Below the pieces are notes generated by a model, which was given only the letters and a program-made list of their open reading frames with translations, was not told the origin of the DNA and did not search any database. Below are positions 55,933 through 64,000 of a stretch of DNA of 64,000 nt, piece after piece (within the stretch, counting starts at the first letter, position 1; every line of letters begins with the position of its first letter). The stretch lies in assembly GCA_963702555.1 (NCBI GenBank), contig CAVPCW010000010.1, positions 434,001 to 498,000 of the forward strand. Reading direction: 5' to 3'. This DNA comes from CAMFLJ01 sp963702555 (GTDB taxonomy: Bacteria > Actinomycetota > Acidimicrobiia > Acidimicrobiales > Acidimicrobilacustridaceae). The position numbers and the translations under genes are program-made.

Positions 55933-57313
55933 ATGAGGTGCCTCCGGAACGTCGTCATTACGTTGCTCGTGCTGACCACCGTCCTCGCTGCGCCGGTCGG
56001 TCATCTCTCTGTGAGCACTCCCTCAGATGCCGCGCTCGGGTCACCGGACGACGCCGTCGCGGTGACCTACGTGAGGGCCCTGGCGAGCGGTGACATACCG
56101 ACCATGACGGCGACGGCGCAGCTGGCTGTCGACGGTTCACCGGCCCGTGCCTACCTCGACCGGGTGAAGGCGGCACTGCAGCAGGTAGTCGCCGTCACCG
56201 GGCCGCCGCCCGCAGGCACGGTCGAGGAACTGGCGGATGGCTCGTTGCGGGGCTGCGCCCCGTCGGGGGGCTGCTGGGAGATATCCGACTTCGTGAGCGA
56301 TGCCACGGGCCAGCTCGTCGCCTTCGCCGTCGACGGTGTTGCGGTCGACGACCTGGTCGGGATCCCTCGACCCCTTCCGGGCAGCGAGGGCTTCACCGAG
56401 AGCACGGTCACCACGGCTCCGCCGGTCTCGACGACTGAGGCGCCGACCCCGACGACAGAGGTTGCGGCGGACCCGCCGACGGAACCGCTGCCGACGAGCA
56501 CCGTGCCCGTGCCCCATTCGTCGACCAGCCCGTCGCCCCCTTCGACCGCGGCGCCAACTCCCGAGACGGTGGTGCCGACGACCACGACGGTGGGCGGGGG
56601 TGGGGATGACCTACGGCGGCGGCCCGTCCGGGGCGCTGCGTGCCTACACGGGCCCGACCGTGCTCGAATCGCCGACGACGATCTCCGACGTGGTCGTGTA
56701 CGGCCGCCTCGAGATCCGGGCGGCGGTGACGCTGCGCAACGTCCGGTTGGTGTGTGCCACCGGCTGGGCATGCATCCGGGTGTTGCCGTCGGGGTCGCTC
56801 GACATCAGTGAGTTCTCGATCGTGGGTCCGGGGCAGGCGGGGGTGCAGAACCTGGGTGGGATCATCGGCGAGAACGTGGTGGCCCGGCGCGGTGAGATCA
56901 CCGGGGTCGAGAATGGTGTGGTGATGGACCGCAACGTCTTGTTGGAGGACGTGTACGTGCACGATCTCGCTCATGTTGGTTCGGCGCACCCGGACGGCAT
57001 CCAGCACGACGGGGGTGGTTCGGACCTGACGTTGCGGCGGGTGCGTGTCGAGGTTGCTCCGACGGACACCAGCGCCGTCATGATCAACAACGAGAACGGT
57101 GCGGTCAGTGACCTCTTGATCGAGTCGTCGATCATTTCCGGCGGTGGTTTCAGCCTCTATCTGGAGGGTGCCAAGAGTTCGGCGCCGATCCACGCCACGG
57201 TGGTGGGGAACCGGTTCGGCCGCCATGGCTACGGGCCGGCCCTGGTGAGGGGCCCAGTGACGGTGAACCAGTGGGGCAACACGTTGGCCGACGGCCAGCC
57301 GATGAGCCTCTGA
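55933..57313 (+). CDS. Secreted beta-helix protein, copy 2 (frameshifted at ~56600)
   Basis: About 459 residues. Signal peptide from ATG 55933 (VVITLLVLTTVLAAP), then a domain absent in copy 1 (DDAVAVTYVRALASGDIPTMTATAQLAVDG, GCAPSGGCWEISDF), a Thr/Pro-rich linker, and the same beta-helix module. The helix is in another frame; removing one base from the G-rich run 56592-56606 restores MTYGGGPSGALRAYTG, parallel to FGGGPSGRLQTYTG in copy 1. Probably exported and cell-wall or glycan linked; ligand unknown. Confidence 0.78.
56681..57301. repeat. 621-bp direct repeat, copy B (beta-helix module)
   Basis: Second copy of 55186-55806. The identity starts abruptly at ATCTCCGACGTGGTC and ends at GGCCAGCCG, so the C-terminal few residues differ (HWF in copy 1; MSL in copy 2). 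Confidence 0.92.
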
Positions 57314-57362
57314 AGCGTTCCCCACCAGGTCGCGCGGTCGCCGAAGGCGGCGGCCGGCAGCG

Positions 57363-58007
57363 TCAGGCCGGAAGGGCGGCGATCAGGGCCTGCATCTCCG
57401 CGATCTCGGCCTGCTGGCTCGACCGGATGGCCTCGGCCATGGCGACGGCGCCGGCGAACCTGCCGTCGGCGATCTCGTCGTCGGCCATGGCCACGGCGCC
57501 CTCGTGGTGGACGACCATCATCTCCAGCCACATCCGGTCGAAGTCGACGCCGGTCGCGTCGCCCAGTCGCTGCATGTCGGCGTCGCTCATCATCCCGGAC
57601 ATCGCCATCCCGTCCATGTCGCCCATGTCGCCCATGTCGTGGTCGTCGCCGGTCGCGGCCTCCGGGACCGGCTGGCCCCACTCCTGGAGCCACGTCGTGA
57701 GCTGGTCGATCTCGGGCTGCTGGGCCGCCTTGATGGCCGTGGCCAGCCGGAGCACGTCCGGGTCGGTCGTCTGCGCGAGCGCCATGTCGGCCATCTCGAT
57801 CGCCTGCTGGTGGTGCGGGATCATCCCCTGGGCGAAGGCGACGTCGGTGGCGTTGAACGGCGCGTCGGCCGGGATCGCGGCGGTGGTGACCGTGGCGCTC
57901 GCCCCGTCGGAGTGGCCTCCACCCGAGTGGTCCCCCGAGCACGCCCCGAGCACGAGCACGGCCGAGAGGGTCAGTCCGGCGGCTGTGAGTGGGACGCGGA
58001 CCTTCAT
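57363..58007 (-). CDS. DUF305 lipoprotein
   Basis: 214 residues; lipobox LGACSG near residue 22. Two DUF305 halves, each with a paired-His motif: AFAQGMIPHHQQAIEMADMAL and LEMMVVHHEGAVAMADDEIA, both on the outer face. A Met/Asp-rich insert (DMGDMGDMDGMAMSGMM) lies between. DUF305 proteins are ferritin-like, often copper-linked and with met-rich stretches; metal handling is likely but not shown. Confidence 0.9.
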   Translation of the reverse strand: MKVRVPLTAAGLTLSAVLVLGACSGDHSGGGHSDGASATVTTAAIPADAPFNATDVAFAQGMIPHHQQAIEMADMALAQTTDPDVLRLATAIKAAQQPEIDQLTTWLQEWGQPVPEAATGDDHDMGDMGDMDGMAMSGMMSDADMQRLGDATGVDFDRMWLEMMVVHHEGAVAMADDEIADGRFAGAVAMAEAIRSSQQAEIAEMQALIAALPA

Positions 58008-58189
58008 GGGAGCCTCCACGGTCGACGAGCGTGCGCAGGACGGTACGACATGGCTCCTCGCCGGTGACGGCACCCCTCGTGACGGCCGCGGAGCCAGGAG
58101 GAGACTGCCTCGGGCCGGCCCGGGATGTCGGGTCGGGGCGGCACCCTCCGCCCCGGCCGACCACGGGCCGCCCGAGCCCTCGCTCCGCC

Positions 58190-58678
58190 TCAGCGGCGGT
58201 GGACGATGGCCACCCAGGTGTCGGGCAGGGGCTCGCCGGCGAGCACCCGGCTGGCCTCGAAGAGCCAGGTGAGCACGGCCTCGGGCTCGGTGCCGTTGGG
58301 CAGCGACAGCACCAGGCCGCGGCGGGGGTGGTCGGAGAGCACCGTGGCCCCCTCGGGCGGCACCACGCCGGCATCGCGCAGGGTGAAGCGGGCCTTGGGG
58401 CCGCCGGGGTGCTGGATGCCGACCGAGTCGCGCTCGGCCTTGCGGGAGGTGACCTCACCGGGCACCCAGGTGCCGACGGGGATGCGGGGGCCGCGGGCGG
58501 TGAGGAAGTTGAAGACGCCCGCCCGCGCCGGCGAGGCGTCGGGCATCTCGTCCTCGTCGGGCTCGACGGCCTGGATGTTGACCCAGCCGTCGCGGTCGCG
58601 ACCGAGCTCGCGCAACACGCCGAGCAACTCGGTGGGGTCGCTGCGGAAGAAGTGGACGACGTCGGTGCGGCGGCTCAC
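58190..58678 (-). CDS. Hypothetical protein, 162 residues
   Basis: Soluble, no signal peptide. Starts TDVVHFFRSDPTELLGVLRELGRDRDGWVNIQAVEP, includes a FNFLTARGPRIPVGTWVPGEV segment and ends LVLSLPNGTEPEAVLTWLFEASRVLAGEPLPDTWVAIVHRR. No family recognised. It is 14 bases downstream of the next gene on the same strand, so likely one operon. Confidence 0.7.
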   Translation of the reverse strand: MSRRTDVVHFFRSDPTELLGVLRELGRDRDGWVNIQAVEPDEDEMPDASPARAGVFNFLTARGPRIPVGTWVPGEVTSRKAERDSVGIQHPGGPKARFTLRDAGVVPPEGATVLSDHPRRGLVLSLPNGTEPEAVLTWLFEASRVLAGEPLPDTWVAIVHRR

Positions 58679-58692
58679 GTCGGCGGGTGCCG

Positions 58693-59256
58693 TCAGCTCT
58701 CGCCGAGCCAGAGGGCGGCCCGGTCGAGCAGGTAGGTGCTGACCTCGTGGCAGGTGTCGAGCACCTCGCAGAGCTGCTCCTGGCCGAGGTAGATGCGATC
58801 GAGGCCGACCTGCACCCGCGACACGATCGTGAGGCTGCGCTCGGGGGCGTCGGTGACGGCGGCGAAGGAGTCGATGGCCGACACCTCGAGCGGGAGGTCG
58901 ATGCCGCCCAAACCGGCCAGCTCGGTGGCCAGCACCAGCAGGTCGGGGGCGTGGCGCAGGGGCGGCAGGGCCCAGGTGAAGATCAGCGGGAACGAGTAGC
59001 CCTCGATGGGGTCGGCCCCGTCGGGCTGCTCGAGCATGCGGTCCTCGAAGCCGAGCATGATCCGCGGGTCGACCTCGAGGGCGAGGTGCAGGTCGAGCGG
59101 GCCGCCGCAGGCGTCCTCCGGGTGGAGGTCGATCTCCCAGGCCTGGCGCAGCGAGTACGTCTCGACGTAGTGGCGCTCGTCGTGCACGTGGAACGCGTGG
59201 TCGACGGCGTGGTCCTTCAGGTCGGCGACGAAGCCGGGGACGTCGATGATGGCCAC
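58693..59256 (-). CDS. Hypothetical protein, 187 residues
   Basis: From GTG 59256 (IIDVPGFVADLKDHAVDHAFHVHDERH). Acidic and soluble with mixed alpha/beta; HLALEVDPRIMLGFEDRMLEQPDG and IYLGQEQLCEVLDTCHEVSTYLLDRA stand out. No known domain recognised. Upstream partner of the 162-residue gene. Confidence 0.7.
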   Translation of the reverse strand: MAIIDVPGFVADLKDHAVDHAFHVHDERHYVETYSLRQAWEIDLHPEDACGGPLDLHLALEVDPRIMLGFEDRMLEQPDGADPIEGYSFPLIFTWALPPLRHAPDLLVLATELAGLGGIDLPLEVSAIDSFAAVTDAPERSLTIVSRVQVGLDRIYLGQEQLCEVLDTCHEVSTYLLDRAALWLGES

Positions 59257-59332
59257 GGGCCGGGTGCTCCTGCAGTGGGTCGGACCGGTCCAGCCTGCCA
59301 CGCGTCGCAGGGGGCGGCTACCGTCGCCGCCC

Positions 59333-60079
59333 GTGGACGACGCGACGTTGCTCGAGGTACTCGACGAGACGTCGACGGCGATCCGGACCGCCCTGGGCGA
59401 CCTCGACGACTGGGGCCTGGCGGGAACCCGAGCCGGGCAGTACCTCTCCGACCTCGCCGCCGACGAAGCGGCGCTGGCGGTGCTCGAGCGGGCCGGCTTC
59501 GGCGTGCTCTCCGAGGAGTCCGGCCGCCACCGGCCGGGCGCCGACATCACCGTGGTGATGGACCCCCTCGACGGCTCCACGAACGCCAGCCGGGGCATCC
59601 CGTGGTTCGCCACCAGCCTGTGCGCGGTCGACGCCGACGGGCCCCGCGCCGCGCTGGTGATCAACCTGGCCTCCGGCATGCGCTTCGAGGCCGTGCGCGG
59701 CGCCGGTGCCACCTGCGACGGCATGGCCCTCACCCCGTCGGGCTCCACCGTGCTGCGAGAGTCGATCGTCGCCCTCTCGGGCTACCCGCCCCACTGGTTG
59801 GGCTGGAAGCAGTTCCGTGCGCTCGGGGCCTGTGCCCTCGACCTGTGCGCGGTCGCCGGCGGGGTGGTCGACGGCTACATCGACTGCTCGTGGAACGCCC
59901 ACGGATCTTGGGACTACCTCGGCGGCCTGCTCGTGTGCCGCGAAGCAGGTGCCCTGGTGAGTGACCTCGAGGGCCGCGACCTCGTCACCTTCGAGCACGA
60001 CGACCGGCGCACCCCGATCGCGGCGGCCACGCCCGAGCTGCTGGCGGAGCTGCTCGACGCCCGCCGTTCCGTAGGCTGA
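59333..60079 (+). CDS. Inositol monophosphatase-family protein
   Basis: 248 residues, start GTG 59333. FGVLSEESG and DPLDGSTNASRG are the two metal-binding motifs (E...D-P-L-D-G-S/T-N), and the C-terminal motif WDYLGGLLVCREAGALVSDLEG matches WDxxxGxxL..EAGG. A Mg-dependent phosphatase for inositol-1-P or histidinol-P-like substrates. Divergent from the hypothetical at 58693. Confidence 0.92.
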   Translation: MDDATLLEVLDETSTAIRTALGDLDDWGLAGTRAGQYLSDLAADEAALAVLERAGFGVLSEESGRHRPGADITVVMDPLDGSTNASRGIPWFATSLCAVDADGPRAALVINLASGMRFEAVRGAGATCDGMALTPSGSTVLRESIVALSGYPPHWLGWKQFRALGACALDLCAVAGGVVDGYIDCSWNAHGSWDYLGGLLVCREAGALVSDLEGRDLVTFEHDDRRTPIAAATPELLAELLDARRSVG

Positions 60080-60083
60080 CGCC

Positions 60084-60605
60084 GTGTCCACGGTTCCCTA
60101 CGGCGTCCAGCTCCACCGGTTGAGCCTGCGCGTCTACCGGTCGCTGCCGACAGTGGCGCGCCGCTGGCTCGTCCGCCTGATCGCCCCCAAGTACACGGTC
60201 GGGGCCACCGCCGTCATCGAGCGCCCCGACGGGCATCTGCTGCTGGTGCGCCAGTCGTACCGGCACCGGTGGGGCGTCCCCGGTGGCCTGCTCAAGCGGG
60301 GGGAGGACCCGGCCGTCGGCGTGCGGCGCGAGGTCTTCGAGGAGATCGGCCTCGTCATCGAGCTGGTCGGCCCGCCCGCCGTGGTGGTCGACGCCGTGCC
60401 CCAGCGGGTCGACGTCGTGTTCCGGGCCCGACCGGTGTCGCTCGCCCAGCTGAGCGAGGTGCGGCCCTCGTCGCCCGAGATCGTCGAGGTCCGGTGGTTC
60501 GCCCCCGACGCCCTGCCCGAGCTGCAGTTCGAGACGGCCGACGCCATGGTGGCCCTGGCCCGTCAGCGTTCGACGCCGGTCGACACCGACCACCACCTCG
60601 ACTGA
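60084..60605 (+). CDS. NUDIX hydrolase
   Basis: 173 residues with a basic/hydrophobic N-terminus (LSLRVYRSLPTVARRWLVRLI). Nudix box GGLLKRGEDPAVGVRREVFEEIG (Gx5Ex7REVxEExG) is complete. GTG 60084 is 4 bases after the IMPase stop. Hydrolyses a nucleoside-diphosphate-linked substrate; unknown which. Confidence 0.93.
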   Translation: MSTVPYGVQLHRLSLRVYRSLPTVARRWLVRLIAPKYTVGATAVIERPDGHLLLVRQSYRHRWGVPGGLLKRGEDPAVGVRREVFEEIGLVIELVGPPAVVVDAVPQRVDVVFRARPVSLAQLSEVRPSSPEIVEVRWFAPDALPELQFETADAMVALARQRSTPVDTDHHLD

Positions 60606-60618
60606 CCTGTTCGACCGC

Positions 60619-61302
60619 TCACCGCCCGAGTCGGCGCCGCCCGTCGGTGAAGAACGCCAGGGCGGCGGCGGGGTCGAGGTCCGACCCGACGGTGGTGCTG
60701 GCCCCGAACGGCTCGTTCCAGAACGCGTCGCCGTCGGCGGGCATCGTCCATGGGCCGACGTAGAGGTAGGGGAGTGGGTGCTCGTCGTCGCCCGGTGACC
60801 CGCCGTAGTTGACCTCGTCGAGGGCGAGGGCGAGATCGAGGTGCTCGGGCCACAGCTGGGCCACGGCCGGCTCCGCGCCAGGGACGGCTGCCGCTGTGGC
60901 CAGCCGGGCCAGCGCGTCGTCGGCGGCGGCGAAGAACGAGGCCAGGTGCCGGGCCGAGTCGACGTCGAGGTCGAGGGGGCGGTCGGGGTCGAGCGGCGTG
61001 CTCGGGGTGTAGACGTCGGTGGGGGCGCCGGCCCGGATGCCGACCAGGTCGGCGGCGGCGCCGACGGTGGTGAGAGGAGACCGGTGGTCGGTGCCGCCGT
61101 CGCTCACCACGAGGTCGGTGCCGTCGACCCCGACCCGGCGCGGCCCGTGGGGCCCGGGGAAGGTCGGGGTGGCGAAGCCGCCGGGGGATGCCCGTAGCCC
61201 GATGTGGCCGGTGGCGGCGTGGAGGGCGGCCCCCAGCACGTGCTCGGCCACCGCGTGCAGCGACCGTCGTGTGCGTTCGAGTGGGCTCGGGCTGGCGGTC
61301 AT
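60619..61302 (-). CDS. Hypothetical protein, 227 residues
   Basis: From ATG 61302. Starts SPLERTRRSLHAVAEHVLGAALHAATGHIGLRASPGG; has GVDGTDLVVSDGGTDHR and ends WPEHLDLALALDEVNYGGSPGDDE...YLYVGPW. Soluble; no signal or known family seen. Convergent with the NUDIX gene. Confidence 0.65.
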   Translation of the reverse strand: MTASPSPLERTRRSLHAVAEHVLGAALHAATGHIGLRASPGGFATPTFPGPHGPRRVGVDGTDLVVSDGGTDHRSPLTTVGAAADLVGIRAGAPTDVYTPSTPLDPDRPLDLDVDSARHLASFFAAADDALARLATAAAVPGAEPAVAQLWPEHLDLALALDEVNYGGSPGDDEHPLPYLYVGPWTMPADGDAFWNEPFGASTTVGSDLDPAAALAFFTDGRRRLGR

Positions 61303-61405
61303 GGCGCTCCGATCGGCACGTCGTCCAAAGGCACGTCGTTCCACGGTAGGGGGGTCGGGCCGGGTTAAGGGGAGGCAAAGTCCCGGTTCGAGGATGGCAA
61401 AGCGG

Positions 61406-61435
61406 CTCAAGGTGGGCGGTTCGCATCGTCGATCC
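61406..61435 (+). promoter_or_regulatory. Sigma-28 (FliA/WhiG)-like promoter
   Basis: CTCAAG at 61406-61411, then a 16-base gap, then GTCGATCC at 61428-61435, close to the actinobacterial FliA-type pattern CTCA-A/C-N15-17-GCCGAT. It lies 34 bases upstream of the secreted-protein ATG 61469. GGCAAAG also occurs twice just upstream (61374 and 61396). Confidence 0.4.
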
Positions 61436-61468
61436 GACCGGGGTCGGAACTCGGCCCGAGGGGTGCAC

Positions 61469-61957
61469 ATGAACCGGAAGTTGGCGTTGGCGGGTTCGCT
61501 GTCCGTCGCAGTGGCCCTCGTGTCGGGCGCGGTCATGGTCGGTGCTCTGCTGAGTGCCTCCCCGGAGGAGCACCAGTCGCCGGACCTGACAGCTGCCGGT
61601 GTCGACACCGGCTCCTCCACGGTGACCTCCCTCGACCCTGTGGTCGTGTACCAGGACGAGTACGAGTACGTCGTCACCGGTGGCGGGGCCACCCCGGTCG
61701 CCGCTGCCTCGGACGCCTCCGGTTCCGAGGAGGTCGCCGGCCCCGCTGCGGTCCCGCAGGCCGCCCCGGCCCCTGCCGCCGCGTCCGCGGTGACGAGCCC
61801 GCCGGCCACCGCCGCCCCGGCGCCGGCCACGACCACGACGACCCGCCCCGAGGGTGTGCCCCGCGACTGGCCGGCCGACAAGCCCATCCCTCCGATGCCG
61901 GCCGGCTGCCGTGACGGGCAGCTCGAGGACAACGGCGTCTGGAACTGCCAGCACTGA
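61469..61957 (+). CDS. Secreted Ala/Pro/Thr-rich protein
   Basis: 162 residues. Signal peptide (ATG 61469; KLALAGSLSVAVALVSGAVMVGALL), then a low-complexity domain (PAPAAASAVTSPPATAAPAPATTTTT) and a short C-terminal motif with two Cys (PAGCRDGQLEDNGVWNCQH). Resembles surface stalk proteins in which the C-terminal cysteines form a disulphide. The FliA-like promoter upstream is its only regulatory hint. Confidence 0.7.
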   Translation: MNRKLALAGSLSVAVALVSGAVMVGALLSASPEEHQSPDLTAAGVDTGSSTVTSLDPVVVYQDEYEYVVTGGGATPVAAASDASGSEEVAGPAAVPQAAPAPAAASAVTSPPATAAPAPATTTTTRPEGVPRDWPADKPIPPMPAGCRDGQLEDNGVWNCQH

Positions 61958-62006
61958 GCCGGCCAACGATCAGTCCGGCGCTGGGTCGGACGTAGATCGA
62001 GGATCC

Positions 62007-63989
62007 TCAGACGAGCAGGCCGAAGGCCCTGTGCTCGGTGACCCAGGCGGGCACGTCGTGGCTCGCCAGGGGCTCGGTCCACAGGAAGCCCTGGGCCCGG
62101 TCGCAGCCCATGGCGTGCAGGGCCCGGAGCTGGTCGTCGGTCTCGACGCCCTCCGCCACCGTGTGCAGGCCGACGGCGTGGGCCAGCCCGATGATCGCCT
62201 GGACGATCGCATGGTCGTTGCCCTCGGCGTCGGCGCCGAGGCGGCTGACGAACGACCGGTCGACCTTCAGGCCCGAGGCGGGCAGGTCGCGCAGGTAGGT
62301 CATCGACGAGTAGCCGGTGCCGAAGTCGTCGATGGCGACGGCGTACCCCAGGCCCCTGAGCTCGCGCAGGCGGGCGATGGCGTGCACCGGGTCGGCCATG
62401 AGGGCGGTCTCGGTGATCTCGAGCTCCACGGCCGTGGGCTCGATGCCGGCGTCGGTGAAGGCGCGATGGACGCTGTCGACGATGCAGGGGCGGGCCAGCT
62501 GGTGGGCCGACAGGTTGACCGAGATGTGGTCGGGGCAGCCGGTCGGGTAGTCGCGGCGCCAGGCTGCGAGCTGCTCGCCCGCCGCTCGCAGCACCCACTC
62601 GCCGAGGGGGCGGATGAGCCCGGTGTCCTCGGCCAGGCCGATGAAGGTGTCGGGCATCACGATGCCGTGGTCGGGGTGGCGCCACCGCATGAGCGCTTCG
62701 AGGCTGACGACCGGCACCGCGCCCGGTACCGGCTTGAGGCTCACGATCGGGTGCCAGGCCAGCTCGAACTCGTCGTTGTCCAGCGCCCGGCGCAGGTCGT
62801 TCGAGGTCTCGAGGCGGCGCACGGCGTTGCGCCGCATCCCGTCGTCGAAGATCTCGTAGCGGGCCCGCCCCGACTCCTTGGCCACGTACATGGCGGCGTC
62901 GGCCTCGCGGAGCAGTGCCCGCGGTGACTCCGCCTGGCCCCGGTGGACCGTGATGCCGATGCTGGCGGTGACGTAGGTCTGCACCGACTCGAGGTCGAAG
63001 GGGGAGTGCATGGCCTCGGCGAAGCGCTCGGCCAGGTCGATGGCCGCGGCCTCGTCGGGAAGGTCGACGCAGAGCACGGCGAACTCGTCACCGCCCAGGC
63101 GGGCGACGGTGTCGGCCCCGCGGACGATCGATCGCAGTCGCTCGGCGACGGCGATGAGGAGCTGGTCGCCGGTGTCGTGGCCGAGGGCGTCGTTCAGGAG
63201 CTTGAAGCCGTCGAGGTCGACGAGCAGCACGGCCAGGGCGTGGCCGTCGCGGAGCGACTCCACCGCGTGCTCGAGGCGGTCGTAGAGCAGCACCCGGTTG
63301 GGCAGGCCCGTCAGCGGGTCGTGGAGCGCCTGTTCCAGGAGGCGGAGGCTGGCGTGCTGGTGGTCGAGGGCCGCCGCCGCGATGTTGGCCATGCTCTGGA
63401 GGAAGTCGGCCTCGTCCCCGGCGAACGCCCGGGGGTGGTGGGCGCCGGCGATGAGCACGCCGTGGACCTCGCCCCCCTGGCGGATGGCCACACCGGCTGC
63501 GGCCTGGATCCTCGGGTCCCCGCCCAGGTGCACCTCGACGTCACCCTCCTCCCACTGCACCTCGGCCAGCACGAGGGGGCCGGCGGCGTCGAGCAGGCGG
63601 CGGACGAAGTGGTGGCGAAGAGGGGGGACCCTGCGCACGGCCGGCCAGCGGCCGTCGAGCCCCGAGCCGGCGCACAGGCTGAGGCGACCTTCCGGGTGCC
63701 ACTCCTCGAGCACCGCCATGTCGAGGTTGAGCACCCGGCGCACGGTCTCGACGATCTCGGTGAAGAGGTCGTCGATGGACGTCGTCACGAAGGCGAGCTG
63801 GCCGATGCGGGCGAGCTCGGCCTGCATCCGGGCCCGGCCGACGAGCTGGGCCTGCACGGCGGAGCGGGCGAGGCGGGCGTCGACCTCCGCCTCGCGGTCG
63901 TCGATCGACTGGAGAGCGAAGGCGACCTCGTCGCCGAGCCGCTCGAGCAGGTGGAGGCGGAGCTCGTCGTACGCGTCGGGCTCGGCCAT
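62007..63989 (-). CDS. GAF-GGDEF-EAL cyclic-di-GMP protein
   Basis: 660 residues. N-terminal coiled/GAF region (FTEIVETVRRVLNLDMAVLEEW to AGVAIRQGGEVHGVLIAGA), then GGDEF domain with intact RLGGDEFAVL and a DPLTGLPNR start, then EAL domain with EALMRWRHP, ETALM, DDFGTGYSS and KVDRSF. Both catalytic motifs look intact, so it could both make and degrade c-di-GMP. The GAF domain may sense a ligand. Start ATG 63989 is near the window edge, so a longer N-terminus is possible. Confidence 0.9.
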   Translation of the reverse strand: MAEPDAYDELRLHLLERLGDEVAFALQSIDDREAEVDARLARSAVQAQLVGRARMQAELARIGQLAFVTTSIDDLFTEIVETVRRVLNLDMAVLEEWHPEGRLSLCAGSGLDGRWPAVRRVPPLRHHFVRRLLDAAGPLVLAEVQWEEGDVEVHLGGDPRIQAAAGVAIRQGGEVHGVLIAGAHHPRAFAGDEADFLQSMANIAAAALDHQHASLRLLEQALHDPLTGLPNRVLLYDRLEHAVESLRDGHALAVLLVDLDGFKLLNDALGHDTGDQLLIAVAERLRSIVRGADTVARLGGDEFAVLCVDLPDEAAAIDLAERFAEAMHSPFDLESVQTYVTASIGITVHRGQAESPRALLREADAAMYVAKESGRARYEIFDDGMRRNAVRRLETSNDLRRALDNDEFELAWHPIVSLKPVPGAVPVVSLEALMRWRHPDHGIVMPDTFIGLAEDTGLIRPLGEWVLRAAGEQLAAWRRDYPTGCPDHISVNLSAHQLARPCIVDSVHRAFTDAGIEPTAVELEITETALMADPVHAIARLRELRGLGYAVAIDDFGTGYSSMTYLRDLPASGLKVDRSFVSRLGADAEGNDHAIVQAIIGLAHAVGLHTVAEGVETDDQLRALHAMGCDRAQGFLWTEPLASHDVPAWVTEHRAFGLLV

Positions 63990-64000
63990 GGAGGTGCAGA

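Noticed and set aside
61374..61440. Cyclic-di-GMP (GEMM-I) riboswitch from the GGCAAAG motifs
   Set aside because: The second conserved arm and the tetraloop-receptor pattern could not be matched; a sigma-28-like promoter explains the CTCAAG/GTCGAT spacing better.

Overview
High-GC DNA (roughly 70% or more by eye) with GTG starts, ATGA/GTGA gene overlaps, an F420-type PPOX oxidoreductase, DUF3052, DUF6777 and an actinobacterial-style Tad operon. This points to an actinomycete. The gene orders phoH-ybeY-corC-era, uppS-recO and dnaG-rpoD, together with the CoA-transferase and 13E12/DUF222 content, fit class Acidimicrobiia best; this is inference, because no rRNA lies in the window. No stretch of more than about 300 bases is free of genes; the longest gap is 17291-17574.

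Layout. 1-4457: small redox and accessory genes, a multiply frameshifted DUF222/HNH gene and a SecD-domain lipoprotein. 4626-11575: a tightly coupled minus-strand lipid operon (acyl-CoA reductase/HAD fusion, zinc alcohol dehydrogenase, LarA-like racemase, PlsC acyltransferase) divergent from a TetR regulator. 11611-16470: SMP-30 lactonase, ddl, murF and an MFS exporter. 16670-19998: gamma-carbonic-anhydrase-like hexapeptide protein, PAP2 phosphatase, an internally repeated hypothetical, a GNAT protein and a small membrane protein. 19973-26922: complete minus-strand Tad pilus operon, divergent from a small HTH gene. 27460-31109: DJ-1/PfpI with a GlxA regulator, an ArsR-SRPBCC pair with a clear operator, DUF3052 and a hypothetical. 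31171-38952: housekeeping RNA, ribosome, envelope and DNA-repair block (phoH, ybeY, corC-like, era, dinG-like, uppS, recO). 39413-44250: double-length class III CoA-transferase, RDD protein and glyS. 44418-46318: a sigma factor with a membrane beta-propeller partner, flanked on both sides by paired 50-bp hairpin repeats. 46533-53968: ppdK, DUF6777 protein, dnaG, rpoD. 54042-57313: tRNA-Asn and two secreted beta-helix genes sharing a nearly identical 621-bp module. 57363-63989: DUF305 lipoprotein, small hypotheticals, IMPase, NUDIX, a secreted protein with a sigma-28-like promoter, and a GAF-GGDEF-EAL protein.

Important caution: at least eleven genes, including the normally essential glyS and phoH/ppdK, are broken by single-base frameshifts, and most are repaired by removing one base. 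This looks like residual assembly indels rather than gene decay. Affected genes are annotated across the shift and flagged. The best candidates for undescribed biology are the FAR-HAD/ADH/LarA/PlsC operon, the hairpin-bounded sigma/propeller cassette and the duplicated beta-helix module.
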